DNA of 64,000 nucleotides, from the NCBI RefSeq assembly GCF_000226095.1, contig NC_016477.1, forward strand, positions 1,426,001-1,490,000. The letters are read 5' to 3'. The translations under genes and the position numbers were made by a program. The notes under the pieces are model-generated. The model was not told where the DNA came from and ran no database searches. It was given only the letters and a program-made list of their open reading frames with translations. This DNA comes from Thermothelomyces thermophilus ATCC 42464. Taxonomy: Eukaryota > Ascomycota > Sordariomycetes > Sordariales > Chaetomiaceae. Shown here piece by piece: positions 12,006-22,702 of the stretch. Position 1 is the stretch's first letter, and every line of letters begins with the position of its first letter.

Positions 12006-12518
12006 ATGCCATCCCAACGACCTTTCTTCCTCTCAACCTTCTTCGCCGCCTTCCGCCAGCAAACCCCCGCCTCCCTCTCCGGCGCAAGCGCCTCGACCCA
12101 ACAGCCCAACAAACATACCACACAAGCATCGACTTCAAGCCAGCAAACACCATCAGCAACGCCTCGGGCCATTTCAACGGCGGCAGCCAGTACCGGAACC
12201 TCACAAGCCACCTCGCCACAGTCACGGTCAGGTGGGGTGATGAACCAGCTACCCTTGCACTCGCCACGACACCAACAACACCACCATCATCATCACAGCG
12301 CGGGCATTCCTATTCCGCAATCACCAGGTCGTCGCGACAACCATGGGCGGAGACGAGGAAGCGATAGCAGCAGCGAAGGGTTCAGGGACGCCCTTGGAGC
12401 CGAGAAACTCTACATTGGCGGGCGGACGGCTACAGGAGAGGAGAGGTTTTTTAAGCTTGGTGTTGTAAGGAGGGTAAGGAGTGGGGATAGATTGAGCCTG
12501 GATCGTTTGAGTCTCTGA
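12006..12518 (+). CDS. Conserved small fungal protein of unknown function
   Basis: Single exon, 170 residues from the ATG at 12,006 (AAG before ATG, a good context); 25 further codons are open upstream but begin in what reads as leader. The N-terminus MPSQRPFFLSTFFAAFRQQ is short and hydrophobic/aromatic. The middle (about 20-125) is Ser/Thr/Gln/Ala-rich and disordered with a His-run near residue 95. The C-terminus is different in kind: EGFRDALGAEKLYIGG RTATGEERFFKL and then RRVRSGDRLSLDRLSL, an ordered, charged motif that I recall as the conserved part of similar short proteins in other Pezizomycotina. The ending has a duplicated DRLSL and arginine-serine sites that resemble phosphorylation motifs. 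It is convergent with ALG10. No enzymatic or binding domain is recognisable. Confidence 0.75.
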   Translation: MPSQRPFFLSTFFAAFRQQTPASLSGASASTQQPNKHTTQASTSSQQTPSATPRAISTAAASTGTSQATSPQSRSGGVMNQLPLHSPRHQQHHHHHHSAGIPIPQSPGRRDNHGRRRGSDSSSEGFRDALGAEKLYIGGRTATGEERFFKLGVVRRVRSGDRLSLDRLSL

Positions 12519-13050
12519 AGGGCATGACGGATGATTACCTCGGGCAAGCTGTTGCTTCACAGAATCCTGTGGGACTGGCCGAGGCGACATCCATAACGAC
12601 AAATGTTTTGAGAATGACGGAATGGATGGTTTGACAGGCGTTTATGGCATCGGCGTCAGGCTATGGGCAACATGAAATGGGCTTACAACCGTACGTACAT
12701 ACTTATATAACTGGAACAGGACGGAACTGGCTGTAGGACTTCGGAGGAAAGAATCGCATTAACACCTAGATATTGACAACGCAAGGAAGAATATGTAGCA
12801 CCTTGTTTCAGAATTGATTCATCTCGATCAGCACGCCGTCCCAGCAGATCTACAGATCTATCTCTGCTACGTCTATGATTGACCCTAACCAGAAACAAGG
12901 GTACAAGAAGCAGATGAATTACAAAACCGAGCTTCAAAGGACACAGAAAATGGACAGAAAAAAAAAAGGGGGCAGAGCGAGCGGACGAGCCCTGGAATCT
13001 AGAAGCAGAAACCTTCCTCACATGATACACCGCTGGCATATCGCCAACCT
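12519..13050. other. Convergent 3' region
   Basis: Contains the 3' ends of the small conserved gene and of ALG10. Open minus-strand frames here are continuations past the ALG10 stop. Nothing further is seen. Confidence 0.5.
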
Positions 13051-14924
13051 CTACCACATAAACCTCTGCACCCTCCCCCCGTCCAAGAGTTCCCCGTGCT
13101 CCCCGCGCCAGTAGAACCCTCTGAACAGAAACACGTACATGGTCCCGACGTTGATGGCCACAAACCACGCCGTCTCCAGCGGGAGGCGCACGTCGACGCT
13201 CCCCGCGACCAGCCAGAGCCGGCCGGCCAGCCCGCCCCTCGGCCACGCCCGCCCGATCCCCGGCGGCGCCGGCGCGTCCGTCGCGCGCCAGGCCGGCACC
13301 AGCAACCGGTAGAACACCCACGGCAGGATGAAGTAGCGCGGCTCGACGAGCGGGGCCGTGGTGAGCGAGAGCGCCGTGGTGAGCAGCCAGAGGAGCGCCG
13401 TGGATGTCCGTGGGGCGGCGGCGGCGGTGGCGGCGGCGGCCTCCTTGACCGGTCTCGGCGGGTTCTGGGCGGGCCCAGCCGCTCCGGCAAGCTGGTCCCA
13501 CACAAGCCACCGGCAGACGGTGTAAGCGGCGACGAGGGACAGGCGAAGGGCGTGGGAGCGGAGGATGGTGTAGCGGAAGACGTAAAACATGTAGTGTCGG
13601 TTGTCGGCGAGGGTGAAGGGGTGGATGATGGTGTTGTACCGCACCACGACAAGGGATAGGAGGACGGTGACCAGGGTGTAAGAGACGGAGATGAAGGCTG
13701 CTCTCTTTGAGGTCAGGGAGAAGAGAGTGTGGAGGTACTGGATGGGGCGGGTGGCGGCCGAGAGGACCGAGGGAATGAGAAGGGGCGCAGAGAAGAAGGC
13801 AAAGAGTGGCCAGATGTAGAGCATCTGCGCTAGGTGGATGGTGGCGATGTGGTTGGATTTGTCTCCTGGAGGTGCCGTTAGCGAATAAGCAACATGGCAC
13901 AGAGGGGACGAGCAGGATGTACCGAGAACCACACCCCCATTCCAGGCGACGAAGCCGGCAAATAATGCGAGGATGGTGAGGTGAGGCCATATTTGCCGGA
14001 CAACCCTGAACGGGTTGGAAAGAGCTGCGACGGCGAGCGTAAGCACACAAAGGAACCAATCTATGTATCCTGTTAGCAACTTTCACTGGGTAGTTGGCAG
14101 GAGACCTTACCCTGCGGGCCAGACTGGCTTAGTGGCGGATCATGAAGCGTAGAGTCCTTCTGCGAACCGGAGTGGACTGAGCGCAGGACGTGGACAGCTT
14201 CCAGGCCTCCCATGTACACAACCACCCAGAAGACGTTGGTCTGACGCATGAACAGAGCACAAACACCGAGCACCACTGTCCATAGGTCGTTAACGATGCC
14301 CAGCCGACGAGCTTGGAGGCGAAGGAGGTGGTTCCGGTAGGCGACCAGTACAACCAAGGTCGACATGACATCTGTGTAGTAAAGGGCCGAAAAGAAGAAG
14401 ATAAGCGGGAACAAGGCAATGTTGAGACCCGTATAATACGAGCCGAACGGCATTGCCACGGAAGACGTCTCCCCGTTTCTGCCAGCTGCCCGAGTCTCGA
14501 TTAAGTGTCGGCACTGAGCTGCAAGAAAGGCAGTCAGGATCGTGGCGAGGAGGTTATTGGACCGAAGACTGAAGGGAGTGCATTCTGAAAGCAATCTGAA
14601 CCTGTGATATGCCACGGATAGCAGGTAGCTAGTTTTCGATGTCATCAGCAGCCGCCGCAACGGGGCATTCAGGGGGTCTTCTCACAGGCCGGGAGGGGTA
14701 GTAATCTTGTCATCCCAGTCCCGGAAATGCCCCGCGCAGTATTTTTGCGCTTGGGGGATATGGAAAACCTCATCCTAGATATTGTCAGGCCTATTCGGAG
14801 CATGTCGCAGCGAAACGTAGATACGGACGAGGTAAGGTTCAGGGACATATTTGTCCACCAGTGCAAGCCACCAACGCGACGCTAACCAGAGGACGAAGAA
14901 GCCAAAAGTCGTGATTATTTGCAT
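13051..14924 (-). CDS. ALG10: Dolichyl-P-Glc:Glc2Man9GlcNAc2-PP-dolichol alpha-1,2-glucosyltransferase
   Basis: Adds the third, terminal glucose to the lipid-linked oligosaccharide in the ER lumen, the last step before transfer to protein by oligosaccharyltransferase (GT59, DIE2/ALG10). Exons 14924-14829, 14774-14686, 14628-14111, 14069-13923 and 13865-13051 keep frame for 554 residues. Family landmarks: the luminal [13 protein letters not shown] and [15 protein letters not shown] near the N-terminus, [61 protein letters not shown] and the typical ending RFMW. Repeated hydrophobic segments fit a multispanning ER protein. I chose the ATG at 14,924 because it gives the usual short N-terminus and has A at -3; an in-frame ATG at 15,074 would add 50 residues with another hydrophobic stretch. 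The third intron (14,070-14,110) is only 41 bases; the first has a weak GTCCGT donor. Confidence 0.92.
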
Positions 14925-15579
14925 CTTGAATGGAGTGGACGATGATGGCGGCCTCGGACTTTGTTGTTTTATCGTGGGGGGCTGTAAACAACGACTCAGG
15001 AACCAAGCAATCGCAAGGCCAACAAGCACGTCCCCCAGGGGCAGCCCCTGGCGAAGAGACCGGATAGACTCCATGGAGCGAAGTGAAGGAAAAACAAGCA
15101 AGGAAAGACGGAAACGAAGGGCAAATAAAATTAAAGGAAGAGAAATGTGGCGTCCAAATCAGAAACGCACAAGAGTAAGGTTAATGCGAAGGCCTCAACA
15201 CCCGCAAGAGCTTCCATAAGGGGATGTTGGGGCCGATGGTCTGGGATTGCTGTGTGCTTACTCCGTAGAGAGCGCTGGGTTGTGTGCCTTTGCTGGCCAT
15301 CAATTCCAGCTGTCATTTAGCGGAGTGAGCTTGGTAAGGGCCCGTGCGCAGCTCTGTAAAGTACTTGCGTGGAACATGTCAAAGTAAGCCCCCGACTTGA
15401 TTCAGAGCCGATATCAACAGCTCGAACGGCTGCCACTGTTGGGAAAGAGCTGAGGAGGTTTAAAAAAGGGTGTCTATAATGCTCTTTTCTACACGCTTCA
15501 ATTACACCCAAAGCGCCGGACCCCACACCTAGTCTACAACCGAGCTCCTGAAACCACACAAACCCACGAGCGAGCGGAT
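14925..15579. other. Intergenic stretch between ALG10 and QCR10
   Basis: Holds the ALG10 leader (with the possible upstream start at 15,074) and the QCR10 3' end, plus one copy of TACTCCGTA at 15,259. Nothing else is supported. Confidence 0.5.
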
Positions 15580-16452
15580 TTAGAACGGCTATTCAACCAA
15601 GTGGTTAGTGGCCTGTATGCCAGATTTGGGTGGTTCAGATGGACTTACGTTGTCCGCAGGGTGAATCTCGCGGACGAAGCGCTTGCCGATGATAGGAACC
15701 TTCTACAACAGAGTCAGCAATTGATTGTTGGCTGGGGGATGGGGGATATCCGAGGATGACATACCTGGAGAATATCCTGCTGAATCCTTGGGATGCCGGA
15801 AGCGAAGAAGATGACGGCAAAGAGGGCAACTCCGCCGTACAGACCGGACTTGACGCCCCTAGCTAAGCCGTTAGTCCCCTATTCGATGTTTCCAGCTCAC
15901 AGAGGCGCAACAATGCCTCCGGATCCCTCCTCTTGACTCATTGGCCATCGAGCCTCGGGCAAGGACGCATGGTCCCAGCCATGCCAGCCACGCTTCCCCC
16001 CTCCTGTCCAAAGATGCCCGAACAGCTGACGAAATGATTTCCGCCCTCAAGAAACTCCTGCCAAATCCAATATTTGCTCCACTTACGTCCTAACGAGGGT
16101 CTTCGTGGTGATGCCAGCGACGTGAGACTGGTAGAAGTACCTGGATCCCGTTAGCAACTGCTAAGCGCACGATCACTTCCCCCCCAAGCCGCAATCACGG
16201 CAAGTCCTTTCTCTTGGTCTTGCGAACCGGTCGGGGTGGCTGGAGGTGGCCGATGGACGCTTACTTGGGGCCGTAGGGGCTCTTGTACTGGGGATGTGCG
16301 GGCGCCCGGAGCGAAGGAGTCTGCGGTGACATAGTTAGCCGATAGTTGCTCAACGCGCCGGGCTGCGCAGGGCTATTTGCGGATCGCCGGGGTGCCAAAA
16401 TGCGTGGCAATGCTGTCTGGAAGGTCGCTGTGCTACGTACAGGGAAAGACAT
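15580..16452 (-). CDS. QCR10: Cytochrome b-c1 complex subunit 10 (QCR10)
   Basis: Small single-helix subunit of mitochondrial complex III, sitting beside Rieske protein and cytochrome c1 in the inner membrane. Preferred model: six exons, 16452-16441, 16320-16265, 16140-16087, 15858-15765, 15702-15649 and 15588-15580, giving 92 residues, close to the family length. Landmarks are SPYGPKYFYQSHVAGITTKT, the helix GGVALFAVIFFASGIPRIQQ, KVPIIGKRF and the ending HPADNPF. The first exon encodes only MSFP and the last only PF plus stop. The first intron (16,321-16,440) has GTACGT, GCTAAC and CAG; if it is retained the protein is 132 residues with a basic presequence-like N-terminus. The gene stands head to head with MED4 across 416 bases. 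Confidence 0.85.
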
Positions 16453-16868
16453 CGTGACGACCGCTGCAAAAAGAGCGATTGGGGTGTTTCAATGGCTGCG
16501 AGACAATCTTGACTGGCAAAAGATTCGATGTTGCGATTCGCGCGAGTTTCGAGCCGGACAAACCCGAAGAATGTGGGCCTGAGGCAGTAACCAACGGATC
16601 CAACCCAATCGTCTGATGCCTCAGGCATTAGTCATGAACCACATGCGGGTACCAGTTCCTTGCGTTCCCCCGCAGCCGACAGACGTTGATTATTACCCCA
16701 CAACATCCATCCATGGCACCCCAAGCCAAGCTGCGGCTCCCCACAGCACATCGCACCTTTGCCATCCCAGCGCTGAACCAGCATTAATCCTGATTCTTTT
16801 CTCCCAACCTCTCCAAGTCGAACCAAACCAGCAGTCCCTCAAGATCACCTTCAGTTTATGCGTCCATC
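16453..16868. promoter_or_regulatory. Shared divergent promoter region of QCR10 and MED4
   Basis: 416 bases separate the two start codons, so both genes must be controlled from this segment. It is pyrimidine-rich towards MED4 (CCAACCTCTCCAAGTC) and has no clear TATA box. No operator can be named. Confidence 0.45.
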
Positions 16869-17918
16869 ATGGACAAGGACCTGGACGGTCGCTTCGAGCG
16901 GCTGGAGAAAGCACTCGGAAACATGATTGATGGCCTTGCGAAAAACAATCCGTCCGAGAAGGTCGCCGAGGAACTCCTTGCCGCTGAAAATGACTTGTTT
17001 GATGCGCTGAAACTCCTTGAAAAACACCAGAACAACAACGCACGGATACAACAGCTGCGACAGGAGACCGCGCGCTACGACACCCAGATCAAGGACATTG
17101 CCAGCTCTCTCTGGAACATGCGGAAGGAGTTAAAAGCCGTCCCTGTCACCGCAAACCCTCCGAGCGGCAAGAAAAACCAGTTCACCACCGCCGAGCTCCT
17201 CGCCTACGCCCGCCGTATCAGCCGCAACACCCTTCCCCTTCCAGGGGTCACCAATGGCGTCGACATGAGCACAACAGCGCCTCCGACTCAGTCCGCCGAT
17301 CCAGAGGACTCGTTCCGCCTACAATCTCAACCATCACAGACACGAACACCGAACACGAGCTTCAACCTGAGCTTCAGCGGCGCGGTCGGCACCCCCGGCG
17401 GGCCCACCAACACGCCGACGCCCAATACCGCAAACGACACGCAACCGACCACCCAGCCTTCCCCCTCCCAACCGCCAAAGACAGCCACCGAGGACCGACT
17501 GCCCCAACACCTCAAACCGGCCATCAACCCCCTCCACGACGCCGCGTTCCACCCCTGGCCGACAGAAGCCCAGATCCGTTCGGGCGCGCTCGCCGCGATC
17601 CAGCGGCTCGTGGACGCGGGGATCGACCCGAAGGGGTACGACCCGGAGGAGGAGGAGCGCAAGCGCAAGGCGGAGGAGCAGGCGCGCCGGGAGGCGGAGG
17701 AGCGGGCGCGGCAGGAGCGCGAGGCCGCCGAGCGGCGCGCGCGCGAGGAGCGGGAGCGCATGGCGAGGGAGCGGGAGCTGGCGCGGCAGCGGGAGGGCGA
17801 GGCCGCAGCCGCCGGCGGGCTTGAGCGGAGGGATAGCGTCGCCGTCGGCCGGGCGAAGCCCAAGCAGTTCACCTTCCTGGGTGCCGACGACGACGACGAC
17901 GACGACGAAGACGACTGA
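16869..17918 (+). CDS. MED4: Mediator complex subunit 4
   Basis: Middle-module subunit of Mediator, the coactivator that links transcription factors to RNA polymerase II in the nucleus. Single exon, 349 residues. The N-terminal third is a coiled coil (heptad-rich, about 5-95: RFERLEKALGNM to MRKELKAV), followed at about 105 by the family signature FTTAELLAYARRISRNTLP. The middle is Pro/Thr/Ser/Asn-rich and disordered; a short conserved HPWPTEAQIRSGALAAIQ segment follows near residue 224. The C-terminus carries a long Arg/Glu/Ala-rich helix (about 255-315), a Lys-Pro-rich patch and a run of aspartates before the stop. Human and yeast MED4 are about 270-280 residues, so the extra length is the low-complexity and charged tail, which is common in filamentous fungi. 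The ATG is the first in frame. Confidence 0.92.
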   Translation: MDKDLDGRFERLEKALGNMIDGLAKNNPSEKVAEELLAAENDLFDALKLLEKHQNNNARIQQLRQETARYDTQIKDIASSLWNMRKELKAVPVTANPPSGKKNQFTTAELLAYARRISRNTLPLPGVTNGVDMSTTAPPTQSADPEDSFRLQSQPSQTRTPNTSFNLSFSGAVGTPGGPTNTPTPNTANDTQPTTQPSPSQPPKTATEDRLPQHLKPAINPLHDAAFHPWPTEAQIRSGALAAIQRLVDAGIDPKGYDPEEEERKRKAEEQARREAEERARQEREAAERRAREERERMARERELARQREGEAAAAGGLERRDSVAVGRAKPKQFTFLGADDDDDDDEDD

Positions 17919-18726
17919 ACATATTAGACCCTCGGGACTGGCGGGGCTGGGACCCGGCGGTGGTCAATGGAGAGGAGGAATTGAGGAAAGTAGAAAAGTC
18001 TTTCTCGGAGGTCTCGGAATGACGGACGATTCTCAGACGCAACCACGGAGAGTGAAAGCATGCTGGGCCGGGGGGGAATGATAGCGAAGAGGTTGATGGC
18101 GGAAATCATCATTTCCCAAGTTGCGCGGAGAAGGAGTGAACGGTAATTGCAGCAACAGGTTGCTGCCGGGACTGCTGGAGGAGATGATTATGGGTTATGA
18201 GACCAAGGAGAGATCCTGAACTGGCCGTCTCCGCAGGTTTTTTATGCTTGAATGGAGTTCCGGATAGACGAGGACCCAGGAATGGGTGATGGCGTTCGTC
18301 GTGGATAAGGCAGTATCGGTATGGTTTCGGTCGTAATGCGGATAACGGCCGGCATCGATGTTTGATGAGGTGGTTTTAAGCTAGCCATGCGGCGTTCCGA
18401 GTCAATAAACCATCAAGAGCAAACACGTGTCGGCAGGAGATTATATATTCATTCAGCTGGATAGATCCCTCCGTCGGGAATTCCGTGAGCGAAGCACCAG
18501 TTTACTGTGCGAGTTGGGCCATTCGGTCTGTCAAATGAAGCAAGTCTTGAATAAATACTCCTGAATCCTTTTCATCATCCCTAAAACCTAACGCTAATTC
18601 TACACAATCCCCCATGCAGCCCACCCATCTCTTTTGTGGTGGTATGTACATGAAACTTTACACGGCATCCAATTCCTGAAAGGCTTGCTCATACCAAATG
18701 CATTCTCTCTTCACTTTCCACTACGT
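17919..18726. other. Convergent 3' region of MED4 and TM9SF
   Basis: About 800 bases with only short motif-free frames. It contains both 3' untranslated regions; nothing further is seen. Confidence 0.5.
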
Positions 18727-20725
18727 CTAATCAATCTTGATGGAAGAGTAAATCTTGCGGACGAAGAGCCAGCTCGCAAAGAATCCGATCGACCCTATAG
18801 AAGCACGTCAGCAAACCTAGGAGCGCGGGAAGGCCGGGAAGGGTAGACATACCGGTCAAGATGAAGAACAGGAACGAGATGAGCAGGCTGTAGCCGATGT
18901 ACAGCACGCTCCCGGCGAACCCGCCCAGGGAGAGCTTGCTGATCCAGTAGATGATGGCGTTGAGGAACATGTAGCCGGCCGTGGTACCGGCGGCCATGAA
19001 GGCGCGCCACTGCCAGTTGTAGTTCTCGGCGCACAGCAGGAAGTAGACCATCAGGACGGTGACGGCGGCGCAGGTCATGATCATGAGGACGTAGCACAGG
19101 AAGAGGAAGCCGAACATGTAGTAGATCTTGCTGAACCAGATGGAGCTCATGATGAAGTAGAGCTCGACAAAGATGGCCGCGAACGGGAGCATGCCGACGA
19201 GCAGGCAGCTGGGCACCGGCCGGAGGTAGGAGGTGACGGGCGGGATCTGGCGCGGGATCTGGTTGGTGCGCACGGGCGGCTCGATGGTGGGCGCGCGGAA
19301 GCCGAGCCAGGAGCCGGCGACCGAGAGGGGCACGCTGATGATGAACCAGATGAGGATGATGACGAGCATGGTGGTGAAGGGCACGGCGCCCGACGAGTTC
19401 TGCGCCCAGAGGAAGAGGTCGAGCAGGAAGAAGGTGGCGAAGACGATGCCCGGGACGAGGACCGGGGTGAGCACGATGCAGAGCTTCCACTTCTCGCCCT
19501 GCAGCGACTTGTACATGCGGGCCGAGGTGTAGCCGCCGACGAAGCCGAGGACGGTGTAGAGGAGGATCATGATGGTGCCGAGGGAGCCCCGGTTGGACGG
19601 GGAGAGGAAGCCGAGCAGGGCAAAGACGATGGTGAAGCCGGCCATGACGAACAGCTGGGCGCCGTTGCCGAGGAAGACGGAGAGGAGCAGGGGGTGCGAG
19701 GGCGTGCGGAACACGTCGCCGTGGACGAGCTTCCACCCGGAGTCCTCCTGCACGCCGTCCTCCATCAGCGCCGCGGTACCGGACAGGTCGTCGAGGCTGA
19801 GCTGGTCGAGCCTGTTGTACCTCGCGATATCCTTCTTCAGGGCGCGGACCAGAATCGACATGACCATGAGGACGAGGGAGACGACAATGACGGCCGAGTT
19901 AATGAGGGAGAACCAGTGGACCTTGGGGTCGAAGACGTGGAGGTACTTGTCCCACCGCGTGGCCCAAGCCGTGGGGGAGGGGATCCAGTAGACGCCGTAG
20001 GTGAACTGGACCTCCGTGTCGCCCGACTCGTTCAGAATGACGGGCTCCATGGGAGTGGTGCACGATTCCTCGTCGATGGGGGCCGTGTACCGCTTCGATT
20101 CGGGCTGAACAATGACTCCGACGACGCGGAATTGATCTTCGGTGCCCGCCACCTGGTGATACTCGACGAGGATATCGTAGTGGTTGTTGAACTGCACCTG
20201 ATCGCTATCACCGATTTGCTGTCCGAGAAGGAAGCCCGGGTTGTAAACCTCCTCTTCTGTCAACACGTCCACGATCTTTTGCCCGGCGGGAAGCCCATCC
20301 ACCAGCCAGTTGATGCTCATGCCGGACCTGATCTGATTGTTGACAAAGATCGCAGCCGTCTTTTGGTATGTAGTCTTGCAGAGCGCCTTGCACGACTCGT
20401 TCTTCCCCATCTTGAGCTCAAACGGCGACGTCTTGATCCTGTCGCCGAACAGGATGCTGCCCAGGCTTTCGCCAACGCTCTGGGGGCCGTCCGGGGGCTT
20501 GCAGAACTGAAAGAGCGGGTGGTAATAGTCGTAGGATACGACCGAGTGTAGCATAGCGTCGGGCCCTGCGGTCGGTCGAATGGAGTTGACATAGAGCGGA
20601 ACAGGGTCGCCTTCCTTGTACGAAGTGGGCGCGACACCAGGGAGGTAGAAGGCCGAAACGAGTTGCGGCCCGGCCAGCAGCGCAGCAAGAAGGCGCCCCA
20701 AGGGCGCGCTGTTTTTTACTCGCAT
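18727..20725 (-). CDS. Transmembrane 9 superfamily protein (nonaspanin, EMP70-like)
   Basis: Endosome/Golgi multispanning protein implicated in sorting of transmembrane cargo and adhesion in other eukaryotes. Exon 1 (20725-18853) and a short exon 2 (18794-18727) around a 58-base intron (GTATGT ... GCTGAC ... TATAG) give 646 residues. There is a signal peptide (about 1-25, ending LVSAFYLPGVAP), a long luminal domain to about residue 275 with YKEGDPVPLYVNSI near its start, then nine hydrophobic segments, including the family stretch FRAPTIEPPVRTNQIPRQIP. Exon 2 encodes the last membrane segment and the tail ending KIYSSIKID; the final K-x-D is the COPI-binding motif known in this family for Golgi retention. 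Length matches the family (600-700). Which of the fungal paralogues it is cannot be decided here. Confidence 0.93.
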
Positions 20726-21320
20726 GATCGGAGTCTCAGGTCTCCTTAAGGAGGGCTTCTAGGAAAGGGAGAGTCCCGGCGACGGGGTGCGTGTGGCGTT
20801 GTGAAAGGAGGGTCGTTGGTGCTTCGAAGGTTTAAAGGAATTTCAGGGGACGTAAGAATTGTGCGCTCGCCTTCGGTTTGACTAGCCCCGAGGGAGCCGA
20901 GTTAACGAAAGAAAAAAATCATGTAGATGTCGAGCACCCAATTTGCGCAGAGGGTCAACGGTCGCAAACGATTCTATGTGTGAGACCAGAAGCTGCGTTT
21001 GTCTCGTGGCCATCTGCCAAAGTCGGGCACTTGCAACCTGTCGTAATCAATGAGGACTCCCAAGACCAGGAGGAGCTGGACAATGGCAAGCAATTGGCCC
21101 GTGCAATGCAACTGTCTTTGCCTGCCGGAAATGCAGTGGTGCGCGCCTTGGCAAATCCACTTTATCGTAGGTGCCAAGTAACTTTACTTGCAGGTAGCCT
21201 AGCAGGGACCAAAAGAGTTTCTGGCGGGGCCATCAAAGAATTTCTTTTTTTTGACCCGAGTATCATCAAGCATTGCCTCGAAACCATCGCGGCAAAAGCC
21301 CCAAATACACAACGGCAGCA
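20726..21320. promoter_or_regulatory. Divergent upstream region of TM9SF and LCP5
   Basis: 595 bases between two start codons in head-to-head arrangement, so both promoters lie here. A run of Ts near 21,243 and a purine-rich patch near 20,908 are the only visible features. Confidence 0.4.
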
Positions 21321-22466
21321 ATGGCAGCACCAGCGACTTTACCAGCACTGCTGGATTCTCTCACCAAATCCATCTCCTCTACTCTGGAGGTAGCACCGAA
21401 AATCGCCAACATTGAGCTCCCAAAAGATGGCATTTCGCTTCTCGACGTGAAGAACGAGCTGCTTCTTTCGTATCTGCAGAACCTCGTCTTCCTTATCCTT
21501 CTCAAATTGCGCCAGGCAAAGAGCGGAGATACCAAAAGCAACACAGAAGGCCAAAGTCTCGATGACCTTGTGGTCTCCAAACTCGTCGAGCTGAGGCTGT
21601 ACTTGGAGAAGGGAACGCGCCCGCTCGAGGACAAGCTTCGGTTCCAGATCGACAAGGTCCTCCGCGCCGCCGACGACGCCGAGCGCAACGCAAAACAGGC
21701 GGAAGAGGCATCCAAAGCCAACGGTAACGGATCCGGTTCCGAATCCGAGTCCGAGTCCGACAGCGAAGAGGGGTCAGATGAGGAGAGCGACGAACAAGAG
21801 GCTCCCGCGGCCGCCGGGTTCAAGATGTCGGATCTGCAGCACCGCCCGAACCTCAGCAATTTCCAGCGTCCAGCCGCGGCGGCGAAGTACTCCGGAAAGG
21901 AGACGGACGCCTCGGGTGTCTACCGGCCGCCCAAGATCGCGCCGGTGGTCATGCCCACCACCGAGAGGCGCGAGAAGGGCGACCGCAGGCCGCTCAAGTC
22001 GGCCACGCTGGACGAGTTCATCGCCGACGAGATGTCGACAGCGCCGATCGCCGAGCCTAGCATCGGTACCACGATTGCCGACCGTGGCCGCAAGATCAAG
22101 ACCGCGGCTGAGCGCCGCAAGGAGGACGAGCGCCGCGAGTTCGAAGAGACCAACTTTGTCCGTCTGCCCAAGGAGAGCAAGAAGGAACGGGCAAAGAGAC
22201 TCAGGCAGGAAGGCGGCAGCCGGCGGATGAACTTTGGCGGCGAAGAATGGAGGGATCTGAGCGAGGGCGTGGACAGGATCAGCCGGCTGACGAAGAGCAA
22301 GAGTTCTGGGGGCGGCACCAAGGCTCTGCTGGAGAAGAGCCGCAAACGTGGCATCGACACCGTGGACGGGCCTCGTGGGAGCGGCGTCAGTATGGGCGAG
22401 AGGTTTCAAAAGCGGCTCAAGGTTCTCGAGGCAGGCCGTGGCACAAGAGGCAAGGGCAGGAAATGA
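21321..22466 (+). CDS. LCP5: LCP5/neuroguidin, U3 snoRNP-associated SSU processome protein
   Basis: Nucleolar protein of the Sas10/Utp3/C1D family needed for 18S rRNA maturation as part of the small-subunit processome. Single exon, 381 residues from the ATG at 21,321 (GCAATGG context, first ATG in frame). The helical Sas10/C1D domain spans about 5-125 (ISLLDVKNELLLSYLQNLVF, then KLVELRLYLEKGTRPLEDKL). An acidic Ser/Glu-rich tract follows at about 140-165, then a conserved YRPPKIAPVVMPTTERR motif. A basic C-terminal part includes FEETNFVRLPKESKKERAKR, a conserved block in neuroguidin-like proteins, and ends in GRGTRGKGRK, an RNA-binding-like basic tail. Length is close to yeast Lcp5 (357). Confidence 0.92.
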   Translation: MAAPATLPALLDSLTKSISSTLEVAPKIANIELPKDGISLLDVKNELLLSYLQNLVFLILLKLRQAKSGDTKSNTEGQSLDDLVVSKLVELRLYLEKGTRPLEDKLRFQIDKVLRAADDAERNAKQAEEASKANGNGSGSESESESDSEEGSDEESDEQEAPAAAGFKMSDLQHRPNLSNFQRPAAAAKYSGKETDASGVYRPPKIAPVVMPTTERREKGDRRPLKSATLDEFIADEMSTAPIAEPSIGTTIADRGRKIKTAAERRKEDERREFEETNFVRLPKESKKERAKRLRQEGGSRRMNFGGEEWRDLSEGVDRISRLTKSKSSGGGTKALLEKSRKRGIDTVDGPRGSGVSMGERFQKRLKVLEAGRGTRGKGRK

Positions 22467-22702
22467 ACCCACGCCAGAGGCAAAATACCAATCCCCCCCC
22501 TTTTTTTCCCCCTCATTTCTCTGCCTTTTCTTTCCAAAAAGGTCCCTCAGCAACTATGATCCAAATACTGTTTACATGATATATCGCGAAACCTGCCGCC
22601 TTAACGATATTTTTCTCTCTTCTCCCTCATCATGCCCCGCCCAGTCCCGACCACCAAAGGTCGTCCCGATTTCCATCAGACGACCTCCTCCCCATATAAA
22701 CA

